Positions 33,451 through 42,287 of a stretch of 64,000 nucleotides of DNA are shown here, one piece after another. The notes under the pieces are model-generated. The model was given only the letters and a program-made list of their open reading frames with translations, ran no database searches and had not been told where the DNA came from. Each line of letters opens with the position of its first letter. Positions within the stretch are counted from its first letter, which is position 1. Where the stretch lies: the NCBI RefSeq assembly GCF_003428875.1, contig NZ_QQRS01000003.1, forward strand, positions 248,001 through 312,000. The letters run 5' to 3'. Source of the stretch: Planomicrobium okeanokoites. Lineage in GTDB: Bacteria > Bacillota > Bacilli > Bacillales_A > Planococcaceae. A program made the position numbers and the translations under genes.

Positions 33451-34584
33451 ATGAAACCTGAATTCAACTCTTTATTCGAAGAAATAAAATTGCCGAACGG
33501 TGCAGTGTTGAGCGACCGTCTGGGTGTTGCGCCGATGACCACGTACTCAGGCAACCCGGACGGGACGGTATCGGACGAGGAACTGGCATATTACCGCCGC
33601 CGCTCGAATATCGGCAGCCTGTTTATCTCAGCGTGCATTGCAGTATCTGAAAACGGCATTGCATTTCCGAACCAGTTCGTCGCTTTTAAGGATGAGGTTC
33701 TGCCGCGTTTGACACAGATGGCGAGCGCGATGAAAGCGAATGGCAATAAAGCCATTCTCCAAATACAGCACGGCGGACGCCAAGGACAGCCATCGCTGAT
33801 TAAAACCAATGAAACGGTTGCGCCTAGCGCTGTAGAAGGTCCTGCTGGCAGACCGACACCCCGCGCATTGACATCAGATGAAATCATGGACATCATCCGT
33901 GACTTCGGTGAAGCGACACGCCGTGCAATCGAAGCCGGTTTTGACGGCGTTGAAATCCATGGTGCAAACACCTATCTGATTCAGCAATTCGTGTCGGAAA
34001 TCACGAATCGCCGTGAAGACGAGTGGGGCGGAAGCCTTGAGAACCGCCTGAAATTCCCGCTGGCTGTATTGGCGGAAGTGAAACGAGTGGCAGAGGAATT
34101 TGCCGATGATCAATTCATCATCGGCTACCGTCTATCGCCGGAAGAATACAGCGAGGAAGGCATCGGCTATACGATCGAAGAGACAAAAATCCTGACTGAT
34201 CGATTGATTGACGGGGGGATTCATTATCTGCATGTATCGTTGATGGACTTCCAAAAACTGCCGCATAACGATAAGGCGGAAGGCAGCATCGTCGAAATCC
34301 TTTCCGAAAAGATTGCTGGCCGTGTGGCATTTGTCGTCGTCGGTAGCGTGAAGAAACCCGTGGAAGCGGTCGCGGCTCTTGAAGAAGGAGCGGATATCGT
34401 CGTGATGGGACGCCAAGTGCTGGCTGACCCGGAATGGACGGAAAAAGTGAAGCAAGGCAAAGAAAATGAAATTAATGAAAACGTGCCAAAAGAAATGATC
34501 GGCAAGCTTGATATTCCTGGACCTTTATGGGAACGGATGGTCAAATTCAAAATGGTGGAAATCGACGAAGAAGTTGAAGTTTAA
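33451..34584 (+). CDS. Old Yellow Enzyme-family NADH:flavin oxidoreductase
   Basis: The 377-residue TIM-barrel flavoenzyme has RLGVAPMTTYSG (about residues 24-35), ILQIQHGGRQGQPS, GFDGVEIHGANTYLIQQF and VVVGSVKKP, typical of the YqiG branch. It binds FMN and reduces electron-poor alkenes. The ribosome site is AAAGAGG. Cytoplasmic. A strong terminator follows. Confidence 0.93.
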   Translation: MKPEFNSLFEEIKLPNGAVLSDRLGVAPMTTYSGNPDGTVSDEELAYYRRRSNIGSLFISACIAVSENGIAFPNQFVAFKDEVLPRLTQMASAMKANGNKAILQIQHGGRQGQPSLIKTNETVAPSAVEGPAGRPTPRALTSDEIMDIIRDFGEATRRAIEAGFDGVEIHGANTYLIQQFVSEITNRREDEWGGSLENRLKFPLAVLAEVKRVAEEFADDQFIIGYRLSPEEYSEEGIGYTIEETKILTDRLIDGGIHYLHVSLMDFQKLPHNDKAEGSIVEILSEKIAGRVAFVVVGSVKKPVEAVAALEEGADIVVMGRQVLADPEWTEKVKQGKENEINENVPKEMIGKLDIPGPLWERMVKFKMVEIDEEVEV

Positions 34585-34601
34585 TCCCAATAGCTAAATT
34601 G

Positions 34602-34639
34602 AAAAGCTCCCTGGCCGTTATTCGGCCAGGGAGCTTTTT
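34602..34639. terminator. bidirectional terminator
   Basis: AAAAGCTCCCTGGCCG and CGGCCAGGGAGCTTTT form a perfect 16-bp stem between converging genes. Confidence 0.95.
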
Positions 34640-34644
34640 GGTCT

Positions 34645-35169
34645 TTATTGAATAATATTATTATTCATTCCCGTCGAAATCTGGGCTTTTTCATCCTGTG
34701 AGTCATGCAGTTTCACCATGGCAAAGCGGGCAATCGGCTGGATGACCAGGCTTTCAGCTGCCAGTACGATGACAAAATTGCGCGGCCAGTTATGCAGCCA
34801 GTTGCTGAACAGTTCTGAGTGGAAGCCGTTACCGACAACGTCACCGATCAAAGTCATAGCTGCAGACATGCCGAGTACGGTAAACAGGATACGGAACAGG
34901 ATCTTCGAATTGAAGCTGTCTGCCGGTTTCGTGAATTTTGCCGTCAACGCCTCGGCAATCCTGCCGAAAATGACAGGTTCAATGATCATGACGATGATCC
35001 AGATGATCGGCAGCATCTTCAGGATCGTCCATGCTACTTCACCGTTAAAATCGCCCGCAAAATATATGGCACTGTAAGTGGTCATGAAAAATACTGTCAG
35101 TGTGGAAATGATCGTTCCGTATAAAAGTCCTTCTTTGCCGTTTCGCGGCAGTCGTTTCTCTAAGTGCAT
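34645..35169 (-). CDS. DUF2798 membrane protein
   Basis: The 174-residue protein has four hydrophobic helices in two similar pairs, each with a pattern like GTIISTLTVFFMTTYSA and FTVLGMSAAMTLIGDV, followed by NWPRNFVIVLAAE, typical of DUF2798. ATG 35169 with AAAGGGG upstream is preferred over ATG 35256, which would add a poorly supported N-terminus. The function is unknown. Confidence 0.82.
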   Translation of the reverse strand: MHLEKRLPRNGKEGLLYGTIISTLTVFFMTTYSAIYFAGDFNGEVAWTILKMLPIIWIIVMIIEPVIFGRIAEALTAKFTKPADSFNSKILFRILFTVLGMSAAMTLIGDVVGNGFHSELFSNWLHNWPRNFVIVLAAESLVIQPIARFAMVKLHDSQDEKAQISTGMNNNIIQ

Positions 35170-35277
35170 GTATCTATTATCCCCTTTTCCTGTTGCCGTC
35201 TTTACAAGACTGCTGCTAACTATAGCAAACAGAAAAGGGGATTCGTAAGTGTCCATTGTGTGTCAATGCTATATGAA

Positions 35278-35308
35278 AAGGCAGAAAGCCCCTAGAGCTC
35301 TCTGCCTT
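35278..35308 (-). terminator. terminator of the 35338 SDR gene
   Basis: AAGGCAGA and TCTGCCTT form the outer stem with inner AGC/GCT pairs; a short T run follows on the minus strand. Confidence 0.8.
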
Positions 35309-35337
35309 CCATAATTCATGAAGTTAAATAAGACTTC

Positions 35338-36087
35338 TTATTTCGTGTTCGTGAAGCCGCCGTCGATGCGGATCACATCACCGTTGATGTACTGTGCTTT
35401 CGACGTCAGCAGGAAGTTCACGAGTTCCGCGACCTCGTCAGCTGTGCCCAGGCGTTTTTGCGGGATACCGGCTTCTGCGTTCTTTTTCATCTCCGGATTG
35501 GCATCGAAATAAGCTTTGACCATCGGTGTTTCAGTTGGTCCCGGTGCCACGGCATTGACGCGCAAACCGTCTTTTGCGTATTCGGCGACAAGTGATTTCG
35601 TCATTCCGACGATGCCGTGCTTGGTCGCTGAATAAGTGACGACGGTATCCTGGCCGATTACGCCGGCACTTGATGCCGTATTGACGATTGAACCGCCACC
35701 GTTTTTCACCATCACTTCCGCCACATAGCGAAGGCCATAAAGCGCGCCGAGCATATTGATGCCGACAATCTGTTCGATTTCTTTGATGTCGGTTTCAAGG
35801 AAGTATTTGCCGCTTCCTGAAATGCCGGCATTGTTGAAGAAATAGTCGATTGAGCCAAAATGCTCCACCGTTTTGTCCACGTAATTTTTCACTTCGTCCG
35901 CTTTCGAAACATCGGCTTTGATGAAGAGGGCATCCGCGCCGAGTTCTTTCACTTTGCTGACGGTCTCGTTGCCGCCTTCCTCATTTACATCGACCACTGC
36001 GATATTGATGCCGTCCTGTGCCATGCGCAGCGCTGTTGATTGCCCCAGTCCACTGCCTGCACCTGTAATAATTGCTGTTTTACTCAT
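35338..36087 (-). CDS. short-chain dehydrogenase/reductase
   Basis: The 249-residue SDR has TGAGSGLGQS (residues about 8-17), NNAGISG (about 87), NTASSAG with the catalytic Ser, and YSATKHGIVG with Tyr-Lys. It is a paralogue of the 27395 SDR. The ribosome site is GGAGG. The substrate is unknown. Confidence 0.9.
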   Translation of the reverse strand: MSKTAIITGAGSGLGQSTALRMAQDGINIAVVDVNEEGGNETVSKVKELGADALFIKADVSKADEVKNYVDKTVEHFGSIDYFFNNAGISGSGKYFLETDIKEIEQIVGINMLGALYGLRYVAEVMVKNGGGSIVNTASSAGVIGQDTVVTYSATKHGIVGMTKSLVAEYAKDGLRVNAVAPGPTETPMVKAYFDANPEMKKNAEAGIPQKRLGTADEVAELVNFLLTSKAQYINGDVIRIDGGFTNTK

Positions 36088-36269
36088 AATAAAATCTGCC
36101 TCCTGTTTTATTTATTGCATACGATATTTTTTGTATGCTTCCCATAATACGGGTACCCGATTTCAAAAGGGGCTAATCAGAAGAAACTCCGGCCTGTTTA
36201 TTCGGCTGGGAAAGCGGGAAGACTCAGTAAATAAGTGGAAGTTAAATTACACAAGGAGGAATTTAAGTT

Positions 36270-36767
36270 ATGGCTGACAATGCACCGACACACAAAGAGG
36301 AATTGAAAATCGTCAATGATTTGATCAAGGATATCGAAGTCGCGATGTTCACAACGATTGTCGATGGTAAACCGGTGTCCCGCCCGCTTCAGACGCAGGA
36401 AGCGGAATTTGACGGTGAACTGTGGTTCCTGACTTTAAAAGATACGGACAAGTACCAGGAAATCCTGCATAACCCTGCGGTCAACGTGGCCTATGCCGGC
36501 AAATCGTATGTATCGATCAGCGGTTCTGCTCAGTTCATCGATGACTTGGAGCGCAAAAAGGAATATTGGAATCCGGTTTTCGATAAAATGCTGAATACGA
36601 CATATGATGATCCGAACGTCATTCTGATCAAAGTGACTGCCGAAACCGCGGAATACTGGGAATCGGGCAATATGGCGAAAACGGTTAAGAATTTCGCCAA
36701 AAAGCTGACTGGCAATGAAGATGAAGGCGATAAAAAACAGATGAACGATACGGTGGAATTCAACTGA
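36270..36767 (+). CDS. PNPOx-like (general stress protein 26-type) flavin-binding protein
   Basis: The 165-residue split-barrel protein has VAMFTTIVDGKPVSRPLQTQ (about residues 22-41), LWFLTLKDTDKYQEI and VNVAYAGKSYVSISGSA, as in GSP26-like proteins. It probably binds FMN and acts in redox or stress defence, not in pyridoxal synthesis. The ribosome site is AAGGAGG. A strong terminator follows. Confidence 0.88.
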   Translation: MADNAPTHKEELKIVNDLIKDIEVAMFTTIVDGKPVSRPLQTQEAEFDGELWFLTLKDTDKYQEILHNPAVNVAYAGKSYVSISGSAQFIDDLERKKEYWNPVFDKMLNTTYDDPNVILIKVTAETAEYWESGNMAKTVKNFAKKLTGNEDEGDKKQMNDTVEFN

Positions 36768-36779
36768 TCGACGTTTGGG

Positions 36780-36815
36780 AAAAATCCGCAGACAAACAGA
36801 TGTCTGCGGGTTTTT
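36780..36815 (+). terminator. terminator of the 36270 gene
   Basis: AAAATCCGCAGACA pairs with TGTCTGCGGGTTTT, with T run. Confidence 0.9.
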
Positions 36816-36890
36816 CTGTTTGTAAGGGTTTATTAAAACCAAAAACTCGCTTACAGTAAAAGAAACTACCAGTTGCAGAGGATGAAACCC

Positions 36891-37844
36891 ATGAAAGTAT
36901 TTGCTTCCCATGATGAACAGATCACGATATTGCAGAACCGCGGACTGTTGGTGCCGGATAAGGCGGCAGCCCGACGCGTGTTGTCGCGCGAAAACTACTA
37001 CGCGCTGATTGACGGTTACAAGGAACCGTTTCTGGAGCGGGACGAGCGAATGAATCCATACGGGCAGGAGCAGTACCAGGCGGGGACGGAGTTCGGGCAT
37101 ATATACGCGCTATACCGTTTCGACCGTGAATTGCGGATGCTGATGCTTAATGAATTGCTGAAATTCGAAAAGAATATCAAATCGAAAGTGGCGTACCGCT
37201 TTTCGGAGAAGTTCAAAGAGATGGATTCTTTCCTCGAACCGGCTCATTACAGCGCGGACAAGGAGCGCCATCACGAACGTGACCGCATCATCTCGACACT
37301 TTACAATTTGATCAAGAGCCACAAGAAACGTGACCGCGTAAAGTATCCGGCTATCCGCGAGTTTTTCGACAAGCACAGGAACGTCCCGTTATGGGTGCTC
37401 GTCAATTTCCTGTCGCTTGGGCAGATCACCAATTTCTATTCCGTAATCGATGATGAACTGCGCGAGCGCATTGCGCAGGATTTTGCCGACGAATTCAGCG
37501 AAGAATATGAACCGTTGCAATTAAAGGCGAGTGAACTGGACGCCTTGCTGCGCATCGCTTTCCCTTACCGCAATAAATCGGCGCACGAAGAAGTGCTGTA
37601 CCGTTATCGGCTGGCGCATCCGGAAGAACTCGGTGATGTCGATGCAAGGCTACGATTGCCGGCGGGCAGCCTCGGTAAAGGGACGGTTTATTCGATGGTG
37701 AGCCTTTTGAGGCTGGTGCTCGCGAAAGAAGAGTACGAAGTATTTTCGGCTGAACTGGAGCGGCTGATGGCGGAACTGAAAGCTTCGCTGCCGGGCCGGG
37801 CATATGGTGTAGTGATGCGGGATACAAGTTTTCGGGAGAATTGA
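36891..37844 (+). CDS. Abi_2 (AbiD/AbiF-like) abortive infection protein
   Basis: The 317-residue protein matches the Abi_2 family: HDEQITILQNRGLLVPD at the N-terminus, RVLSRENYYALIDGYK, FGHIYALYRFDRELR, and near the C-terminus AFPYRNKSAHEE, whose R-x4-H fits the HEPN ribonuclease motif assigned to this superfamily. Such proteins block phage by damaging host RNA. ATG 36891 has AGAGG at a good distance. It stands alone, with no antitoxin-like neighbour or mobile element. Confidence 0.85.
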   Translation: MKVFASHDEQITILQNRGLLVPDKAAARRVLSRENYYALIDGYKEPFLERDERMNPYGQEQYQAGTEFGHIYALYRFDRELRMLMLNELLKFEKNIKSKVAYRFSEKFKEMDSFLEPAHYSADKERHHERDRIISTLYNLIKSHKKRDRVKYPAIREFFDKHRNVPLWVLVNFLSLGQITNFYSVIDDELRERIAQDFADEFSEEYEPLQLKASELDALLRIAFPYRNKSAHEEVLYRYRLAHPEELGDVDARLRLPAGSLGKGTVYSMVSLLRLVLAKEEYEVFSAELERLMAELKASLPGRAYGVVMRDTSFREN

Positions 37845-37941
37845 AGGATAATATTTCCGGGAGTCGACATTTCCTGTACATGCGTCATCGGATGAGCCTC
37901 TTTTATTCCGAATAGAATTGTTAAAGAAAGGAGGTCAGGTT

Positions 37942-38814
37942 ATGAACATGCTGAAGGATATGAACGAAGCGCTGCAGTATATGGAAGAGCATTTGGACAG
38001 TGATATCAATTTCCAGGAAGTCGCGGACATAGCGGGCGTTTCGGAATACCATTTTCGGAAGCTCTTTTCATATTTGTCCGGTATGACGCTGAGCAGCTAT
38101 ATCCGTAACCGGCGCCTGTCGCAGGCGGCATTCGATTTGCATCGGGGCGGCGGACGCATACTGGATGTGGCTGTGAAATACGGCTACGATTCGGCGGACG
38201 GTTTCAGCCGCGCTTTTCGTGAATGGTCGGGCGTGCATCCGTCGGAAGTGAAGAACAGTGGGAGCTTGAAGCTGTTTCCGCGCCTGACTTTCCAATTGAC
38301 GATTCAAGGAGGAATGGATATGGATTACAGTATCGCAGAAAAAGACACTTTTAAATTGGTAGGCATTAAAAAGAGGGTGCCGATTGTTTTTGAAGGGCAA
38401 AATCAGGAAATCATGAATATGGCTGGTTCCATCACACCGGAGCAGCGTGAAAAACTTGATCAGATGCGGAATACCGAAGTTAAAACAGTGGTGAACGCAT
38501 CCTTTAACTTTGACGCGGGGCGCAATGAAGAACAAGGTGAACTCGACCATCTCATCGGATCCATCACGACTTTGGATGCTGATTTCAGAGAGTTTGATGT
38601 GGAAAAAGTGGCTGCAGGCAGCTGGGTGATTTTCAAGATAGAAGGGCCTTTCCCTGGCGTGCTCCAGGAAACGTGGGCGAAAATCTTTTCCGAATGGCTG
38701 CCGTCTTCTAATTTTGAATTGCGGGAAGGGCCGGAAATCTCCTTTAATGGGGACATGAGCGACTTTGAGAAGGTATACAGCGAAATCTGGATTCCGGTGA
38801 ATAAACAGCAGTAA
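37942..38814 (+). CDS. AraC-family regulator with GyrI-like effector domain
   Basis: The 290-residue protein has two AraC helix-turn-helices (residues about 5-105, with FQEVADIAGVSEYHFRKLFS and ILDVAVKYGYDSADGFSRAF) and a C-terminal GyrI/Rob-type ligand domain starting near DYSIAEKDTFKLVGIKKRVP. This layout is used for regulators binding drug-like small molecules. ATG 37942 follows AAAGGAGG. No target gene adjoins it clearly. Confidence 0.9.
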   Translation: MNMLKDMNEALQYMEEHLDSDINFQEVADIAGVSEYHFRKLFSYLSGMTLSSYIRNRRLSQAAFDLHRGGGRILDVAVKYGYDSADGFSRAFREWSGVHPSEVKNSGSLKLFPRLTFQLTIQGGMDMDYSIAEKDTFKLVGIKKRVPIVFEGQNQEIMNMAGSITPEQREKLDQMRNTEVKTVVNASFNFDAGRNEEQGELDHLIGSITTLDADFREFDVEKVAAGSWVIFKIEGPFPGVLQETWAKIFSEWLPSSNFELREGPEISFNGDMSDFEKVYSEIWIPVNKQQ

Positions 38815-38847
38815 CTTCCACAAAATTTTGATGGCTACGAGTTTTAG

Positions 38848-38881
38848 AAGAAGGTTCCGCGTTTGTGCAGAGCCTTCTTTT
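38848..38881 (+). terminator. weak terminator after the AraC-family gene
   Basis: AGAAGG and CCTTCT arms around a long loop are followed by TTTTC, 30 nt or so after the stop. Confidence 0.5.
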
Positions 38882-38999
38882 CAATGATATTCCAGATTAT
38901 TATTGTGTTTTTGGCAGTTTTTCAGGAAAGTGGCTGCAGGAGCCTAAAAATAGTCGGTCAACCGTAAAGTAAAAAGTCAACTTTCTACGCAATTTGAAG

Positions 39000-39083
39000 T
39001 TTGTGATCGGCAAAGGAGGATTTGTGATCGGCAAGCATCAGTTTGTGATCGGCAAAGGAAGATTTGTGATCGGCAAGCAAGTT
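39000..39083. repeat. four-copy tandem repeat, 21-bp period, inverted relative to the 32.1-kb array
   Basis: TTTGTGATCGGCAA starts at 39000, 39021, 39042 and 39063, exactly 21 bp apart, with spacers of two alternating types (AGGAGGA-like and GCATCAG-like). Its complement, GCCGATCACAAA, is the core of the array at 32091-32211. Confidence 0.92.
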
Positions 39084-39095
39084 TTTCACCAGAAA

Positions 39096-39130
39096 AGCAG
39101 GCCCGCAAGTCAGCGGAGCCTGCTTTTTTT
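39096..39130 (+). terminator. terminator-like hairpin next to the repeat
   Basis: AGCAGGC and GCCTGCT, with inner CGC/GCG pairs, are followed by seven T. The same stem sequence recurs in the terminator at 39256. Confidence 0.85.
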
Positions 39131-39173
39131 GATTTTTGAAAAGCTGGTCGGACTCTATGAGCGGTTTTTGGTG

Positions 39174-39230
39174 TTCTATGATCACTCAGGGGATTCTATG
39201 ATCACTCAGAGGATTCTATGATCATTCGGC
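39174..39230. repeat. three-copy repeat, 20-bp period
   Basis: TTCTATGATCA starts at 39174, 39194 and 39214. The first two copies share CTCAG and differ at one base in the 20-bp unit; the third diverges and runs into CGGC. It contains TGATCA, related to the GATCA core of the neighbouring array, but the period is 20 rather than 21. Confidence 0.85.
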
Positions 39231-39255
39231 AAAAATCATACATATAAAAGCAATA

Positions 39256-39294
39256 AATAAAGCAGGCTCCCACATCAGGGGAGCCTGCTTTATT
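39256..39294. terminator. bidirectional terminator after the metallopeptidase gene
   Basis: AATAAAGCAGGCTCCC and GGGAGCCTGCTTTATT form a perfect 16-bp stem with a 7-nt loop. Confidence 0.93.
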
Positions 39295-39303
39295 TCATAT
39301 CGA

Positions 39304-40848
39304 TCAGCTTGCTTCCGGAAATTCTTCCGCAACCTTGTCTTCCACTTTCTCGATGATGGTTTCGTAATATAAAAGTTCCTCATCCAGTAGAATCATATAC
39401 CCTTCATAAGGTGATGAAGAGTTGATCAGCTCATATGCTTCGAGATAAGCAGCCGTATCGAAATAACCAAATTCCATGTCTTCATCTTCAAGTGAAATCG
39501 CATCCGCTTCCCTGACCAATTCCAAGGACACTGCCGGATCGACAAGCAGATAAATTTCCGCTAACGTGATGAGGTCATCCAGACGGTAATCGGGATTTCC
39601 GTTTTCGAGGCGATCTTCCATGAAAGTTAAGGCTTCGTCCAATTGATCCTGCAATAGATAAAGGTCAATTTGCATCCAGGACAAGTGGTTCAAGTCTTCT
39701 TCCGATGCGGTCGCTTTCAGTTCATCCATGATTTTTGCCGCTTCTTCGTAGTTCCCTTTTTCCATTGCTTCATAAGCGGCGTCATAATTCGCCTGTTCGG
39801 CAGTGCTTTCTTCAATCATGTCATCGAGGAATGTTTCCTGGAATTCAACCAGCTCCATACCGGTCGCATCTTCAAGCATAGCGTAAAATTCACTCGGCAT
39901 TTTTGCAGAAAGGAATGTCGGCAATAAATCCTCACCGTGTTCATTGACCAGCGACTGCACCGCCAAAAAGCTTTGCACGTACGGATCGTAATTGCGTGTA
40001 TACGTATTATGGAACGAATAGTCGTAGTCCAGCAGTTTGAAATCAGTGACTTCCACATCTTCAAGCGCATACCAATCACTTGTCTCACCGGCCAGATAGT
40101 CGGCGACGCCTTCTTCAAACCATAAAGGCAGCCGAGTCTCTGACAGGCCATATTCCTGTGAATACAAATGGCTCTGGTGATGGCTGTATTCATGGAGGAG
40201 GACGATGTCCCATGAGTAGTCATCCGGCACCAAATGGATTTCCTGGCTGTAATAATCATAATAACCCATGGCTTCTTCGTAGCCGGATGCTTCAGACAAC
40301 GTGTCAAAATCGTCATGGAAGACTATCGTCAAGTCACCCATTTCTTCATTGCCATAGAATTCCGCAATCCGCCATTTTTCCTCTTCCAGAAATTCATCGA
40401 TCTTATCGATTTCATCTTTAGTCGAAGCCGTGAAGGAATAAACCACACCATTCTTTTCAATACTGCCAATCGTACTTGAATTCGAATTGCTGTGCCAAAG
40501 TGCAGAAGCCAGCATTTTCGTCTTTTCAGCGGCCGTAAAATCTTTCGTCAGCTCTTTAGCCTCCAAAAAAGTATTGGCTGCAGCAAACAGGCCAATTGCC
40601 GAACTCAGGTAAACCGTCAAAATCAATAAGGCAGCGACTTCCATCCGGCTCTTGAGCCATATTTTTTCAAGCTGGCCGTTTTCGATTCCATAAAGGCTGA
40701 AAGCAAGGCCGGCCAAACAAAGCACCAGCAGCATGAATGAAATCAAAATGCCAAGTACAAGGCCCTGGCTGAAGATGATCCAATAGCTTCCAATACTGAA
40801 GCCAAGGAATAAAACCGATAAAATCACTATTTTCCACAATACTTTCAT
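39304..40848 (-). CDS. membrane-bound zinc metallopeptidase (peptidase MA-like)
   Basis: The 514-residue protein has about three N-terminal transmembrane helices (residues about 5-25, 29-53, 65-90), then an extracellular gluzincin domain: VLLHEYSHHQSHLY carries HExxH (near residue 245) and LPLWFEEGVADYLAG supplies the third ligand Glu. A helical TPR-like region follows (about 350-500). ATG 40848 has GGAGG 5 nt upstream; the frame extends to 41016 without a ribosome site. It probably cleaves a protein at the membrane surface. The target is unknown. Confidence 0.82.
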   Translation of the reverse strand: MKVLWKIVILSVLFLGFSIGSYWIIFSQGLVLGILISFMLLVLCLAGLAFSLYGIENGQLEKIWLKSRMEVAALLILTVYLSSAIGLFAAANTFLEAKELTKDFTAAEKTKMLASALWHSNSNSSTIGSIEKNGVVYSFTASTKDEIDKIDEFLEEEKWRIAEFYGNEEMGDLTIVFHDDFDTLSEASGYEEAMGYYDYYSQEIHLVPDDYSWDIVLLHEYSHHQSHLYSQEYGLSETRLPLWFEEGVADYLAGETSDWYALEDVEVTDFKLLDYDYSFHNTYTRNYDPYVQSFLAVQSLVNEHGEDLLPTFLSAKMPSEFYAMLEDATGMELVEFQETFLDDMIEESTAEQANYDAAYEAMEKGNYEEAAKIMDELKATASEEDLNHLSWMQIDLYLLQDQLDEALTFMEDRLENGNPDYRLDDLITLAEIYLLVDPAVSLELVREADAISLEDEDMEFGYFDTAAYLEAYELINSSSPYEGYMILLDEELLYYETIIEKVEDKVAEEFPEAS

Positions 40849-41186
40849 AGCTTCCTCCACTTTCCATTTGAATTTATTGCAACTGTATTCCTGCCGATTG
40901 AAAAAAGTGGAGTGGTTCGCTGGATTCAGCTCTGACTTGTATTTTTCGCCTCGGATGCTTACTTTCAAGATGCATTCAAGAATTTGCTTACTTGGAAGTT
41001 TTCTATATATTAACATTTAAAGGTCCCGGTATATATCTATTTTTAATGTGTATAAAGTCCCTAATTTATTATTAGAGAAGATGTAGCGATAAAAGATTCT
41101 ACCGACAAAATGCTATGCTAAAGTTAAATGGAAATGAAAGAAACCGGGCAGATATGAAATGTAATTTAGCGATAGGAGGTAATACA
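40849..41186. other. 338-bp divergent intergenic region
   Basis: No gene is seen. It is AT-rich (notably 41000-41080) and must hold promoters for the metallopeptidase and the nucleotidyltransferase-like gene. A TATGCT at 41112-41117 is a possible -10 for the latter, but no good -35 fits. Confidence 0.5.
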
Positions 41187-42029
41187 ATGGCAGATCTGCA
41201 AGAAATGGCGGAACAGCTTGCACGATTATATGCAGAAAATCCGAAAGTGGAAGGAGTGCTGCTTGGCGGATCCGTTTCAAGAGGATGGCAGGACAAATAT
41301 TCGGATATTGAATTGCTTGTGTTTTGGAAAGAGCCGCCAACAGACACAGACAGGAAAACACCTATTATTAAATCAGATGGCACCGTCCTTGATTTCCATC
41401 CTTATGAGGATGAAGAGTGGTCGGAAACCTATATTACGGATGGAGTAAAGCTGGAAATCAGTAACTTCCTGACTGCAGCCATTCACAGGTTCATCACAAA
41501 GACTGTCGATTTTTTCGACACTGATCCTGAGATCCAGTGTATTGCGGCTGCAGTCAATTATGGCAAGGCACTCGAAGGGCACGAACTGATCACAGAGATG
41601 AAAGGCAGTGTACAAAACTATCCGGACGGATTAAGAAAGACAATGATTGAAGAGAATATTATTTTCGGCAGCCGCTGGAGCAACAGGGAAGCTTTGCTTT
41701 TCCGGAAAGACTGGCTGATGCTTTATAAAGTGATGGCGGATGCGGAGACAAAAATCATGTCGATTTTATTCGCGTTGAACCGGCAATATATTGTACATCC
41801 CGGTTTTAAATGGCAGCGGAATTCGCTGGATGGCATGTCCGTAAAACCGGAAAACATAATAAAACGCATGGAATCTGTATTCATCGGCAATCCAAAGGAT
41901 GCAATAAGAACGCTTGAAGCAGTCATCCAGGAAGTTTTCGACCTTATCGGTCAGGAGCTTCCCGACATGAATTTATCTGAGGCAATGAAACAGACAAATC
42001 AGGTGAGACCGCAAAATGAAAATCGCTGA
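41187..42029 (+). CDS. nucleotidyltransferase-fold protein
   Basis: The 280-residue protein has VLLGGSVSRGWQDKYSDIEL (about residues 21-40), the GS...DxE metal-binding signature of polymerase-beta-type nucleotidyltransferases, followed by a helical C-terminal half. Related proteins modify antibiotics or nucleic acids; the substrate is unknown here. ATG 41187 follows AGGAGG; the in-frame ATG 41115 lacks a site. Confidence 0.8.
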   Translation: MADLQEMAEQLARLYAENPKVEGVLLGGSVSRGWQDKYSDIELLVFWKEPPTDTDRKTPIIKSDGTVLDFHPYEDEEWSETYITDGVKLEISNFLTAAIHRFITKTVDFFDTDPEIQCIAAAVNYGKALEGHELITEMKGSVQNYPDGLRKTMIEENIIFGSRWSNREALLFRKDWLMLYKVMADAETKIMSILFALNRQYIVHPGFKWQRNSLDGMSVKPENIIKRMESVFIGNPKDAIRTLEAVIQEVFDLIGQELPDMNLSEAMKQTNQVRPQNENR

Positions 42030-42071
42030 TATAAAGGAAAGTTGAGCATGGAATGGAATGTGGTTATTTAC

Positions 42072-42237
42072 TGGCAAGCTTGTAATCGCGACAGGGGCGA
42101 GCCGCTTGAACGGGAGAGGTGCAATTTGCCCGAAATTGGCGCAGAATGGCTGTAATATCTTTTTATTTCCTGGAAAGAGATGATAATGGCATGCCCCCGA
42201 GAATTGAAGCGGACGAACCGGCATTTTAAGAACATCA
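42072..42237 (+). pseudogene. relic of an SDR (3-oxoacyl-ACP reductase-like) gene
   Basis: Frame 42073 onward reads GKLVIATGASRLNGRGAICP, then KLAQNGCNIF, the Rossmann start of an SDR. A frameshift near 42160 then moves the homology into another frame, which reads MPPRIEADEPAF (42198-42233) and soon stops. The two parts fit consecutive regions of SDRs that continue with an MP...DEP motif after the first strand-helix unit. Only about 55 codons remain. A decayed gene between two intact ones is inferred. Confidence 0.6.
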
Positions 42238-42287
42238 GAAAAATACTTTAATCCCTTAAAATTATAGGAGGATGAAGGAGGAAGAAA

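Larger units (their letters stand above)
38815..39303. other. 489-bp intergenic region, repeats and three hairpins
   Basis: The stretch contains a weak hairpin after the AraC gene, a four-copy 21-bp repeat, a terminator, a three-copy 20-bp repeat, then a bidirectional terminator. No convincing gene is seen. The reverse-strand frame over the first repeat reads LADHK/FADHK heptads. Confidence 0.7.

Noticed and set aside
38985-39185. Reverse-strand ORF with LADHK/FADHK heptads
   Set aside because: It is produced by the 21-bp repeat in one frame, has no ribosome site, and the rest of the ORF resembles nothing known.
40849-41016. 56-residue N-terminal extension of the metallopeptidase
   Set aside because: It precedes a well-placed GGAGG and a transmembrane start; the added residues look random.
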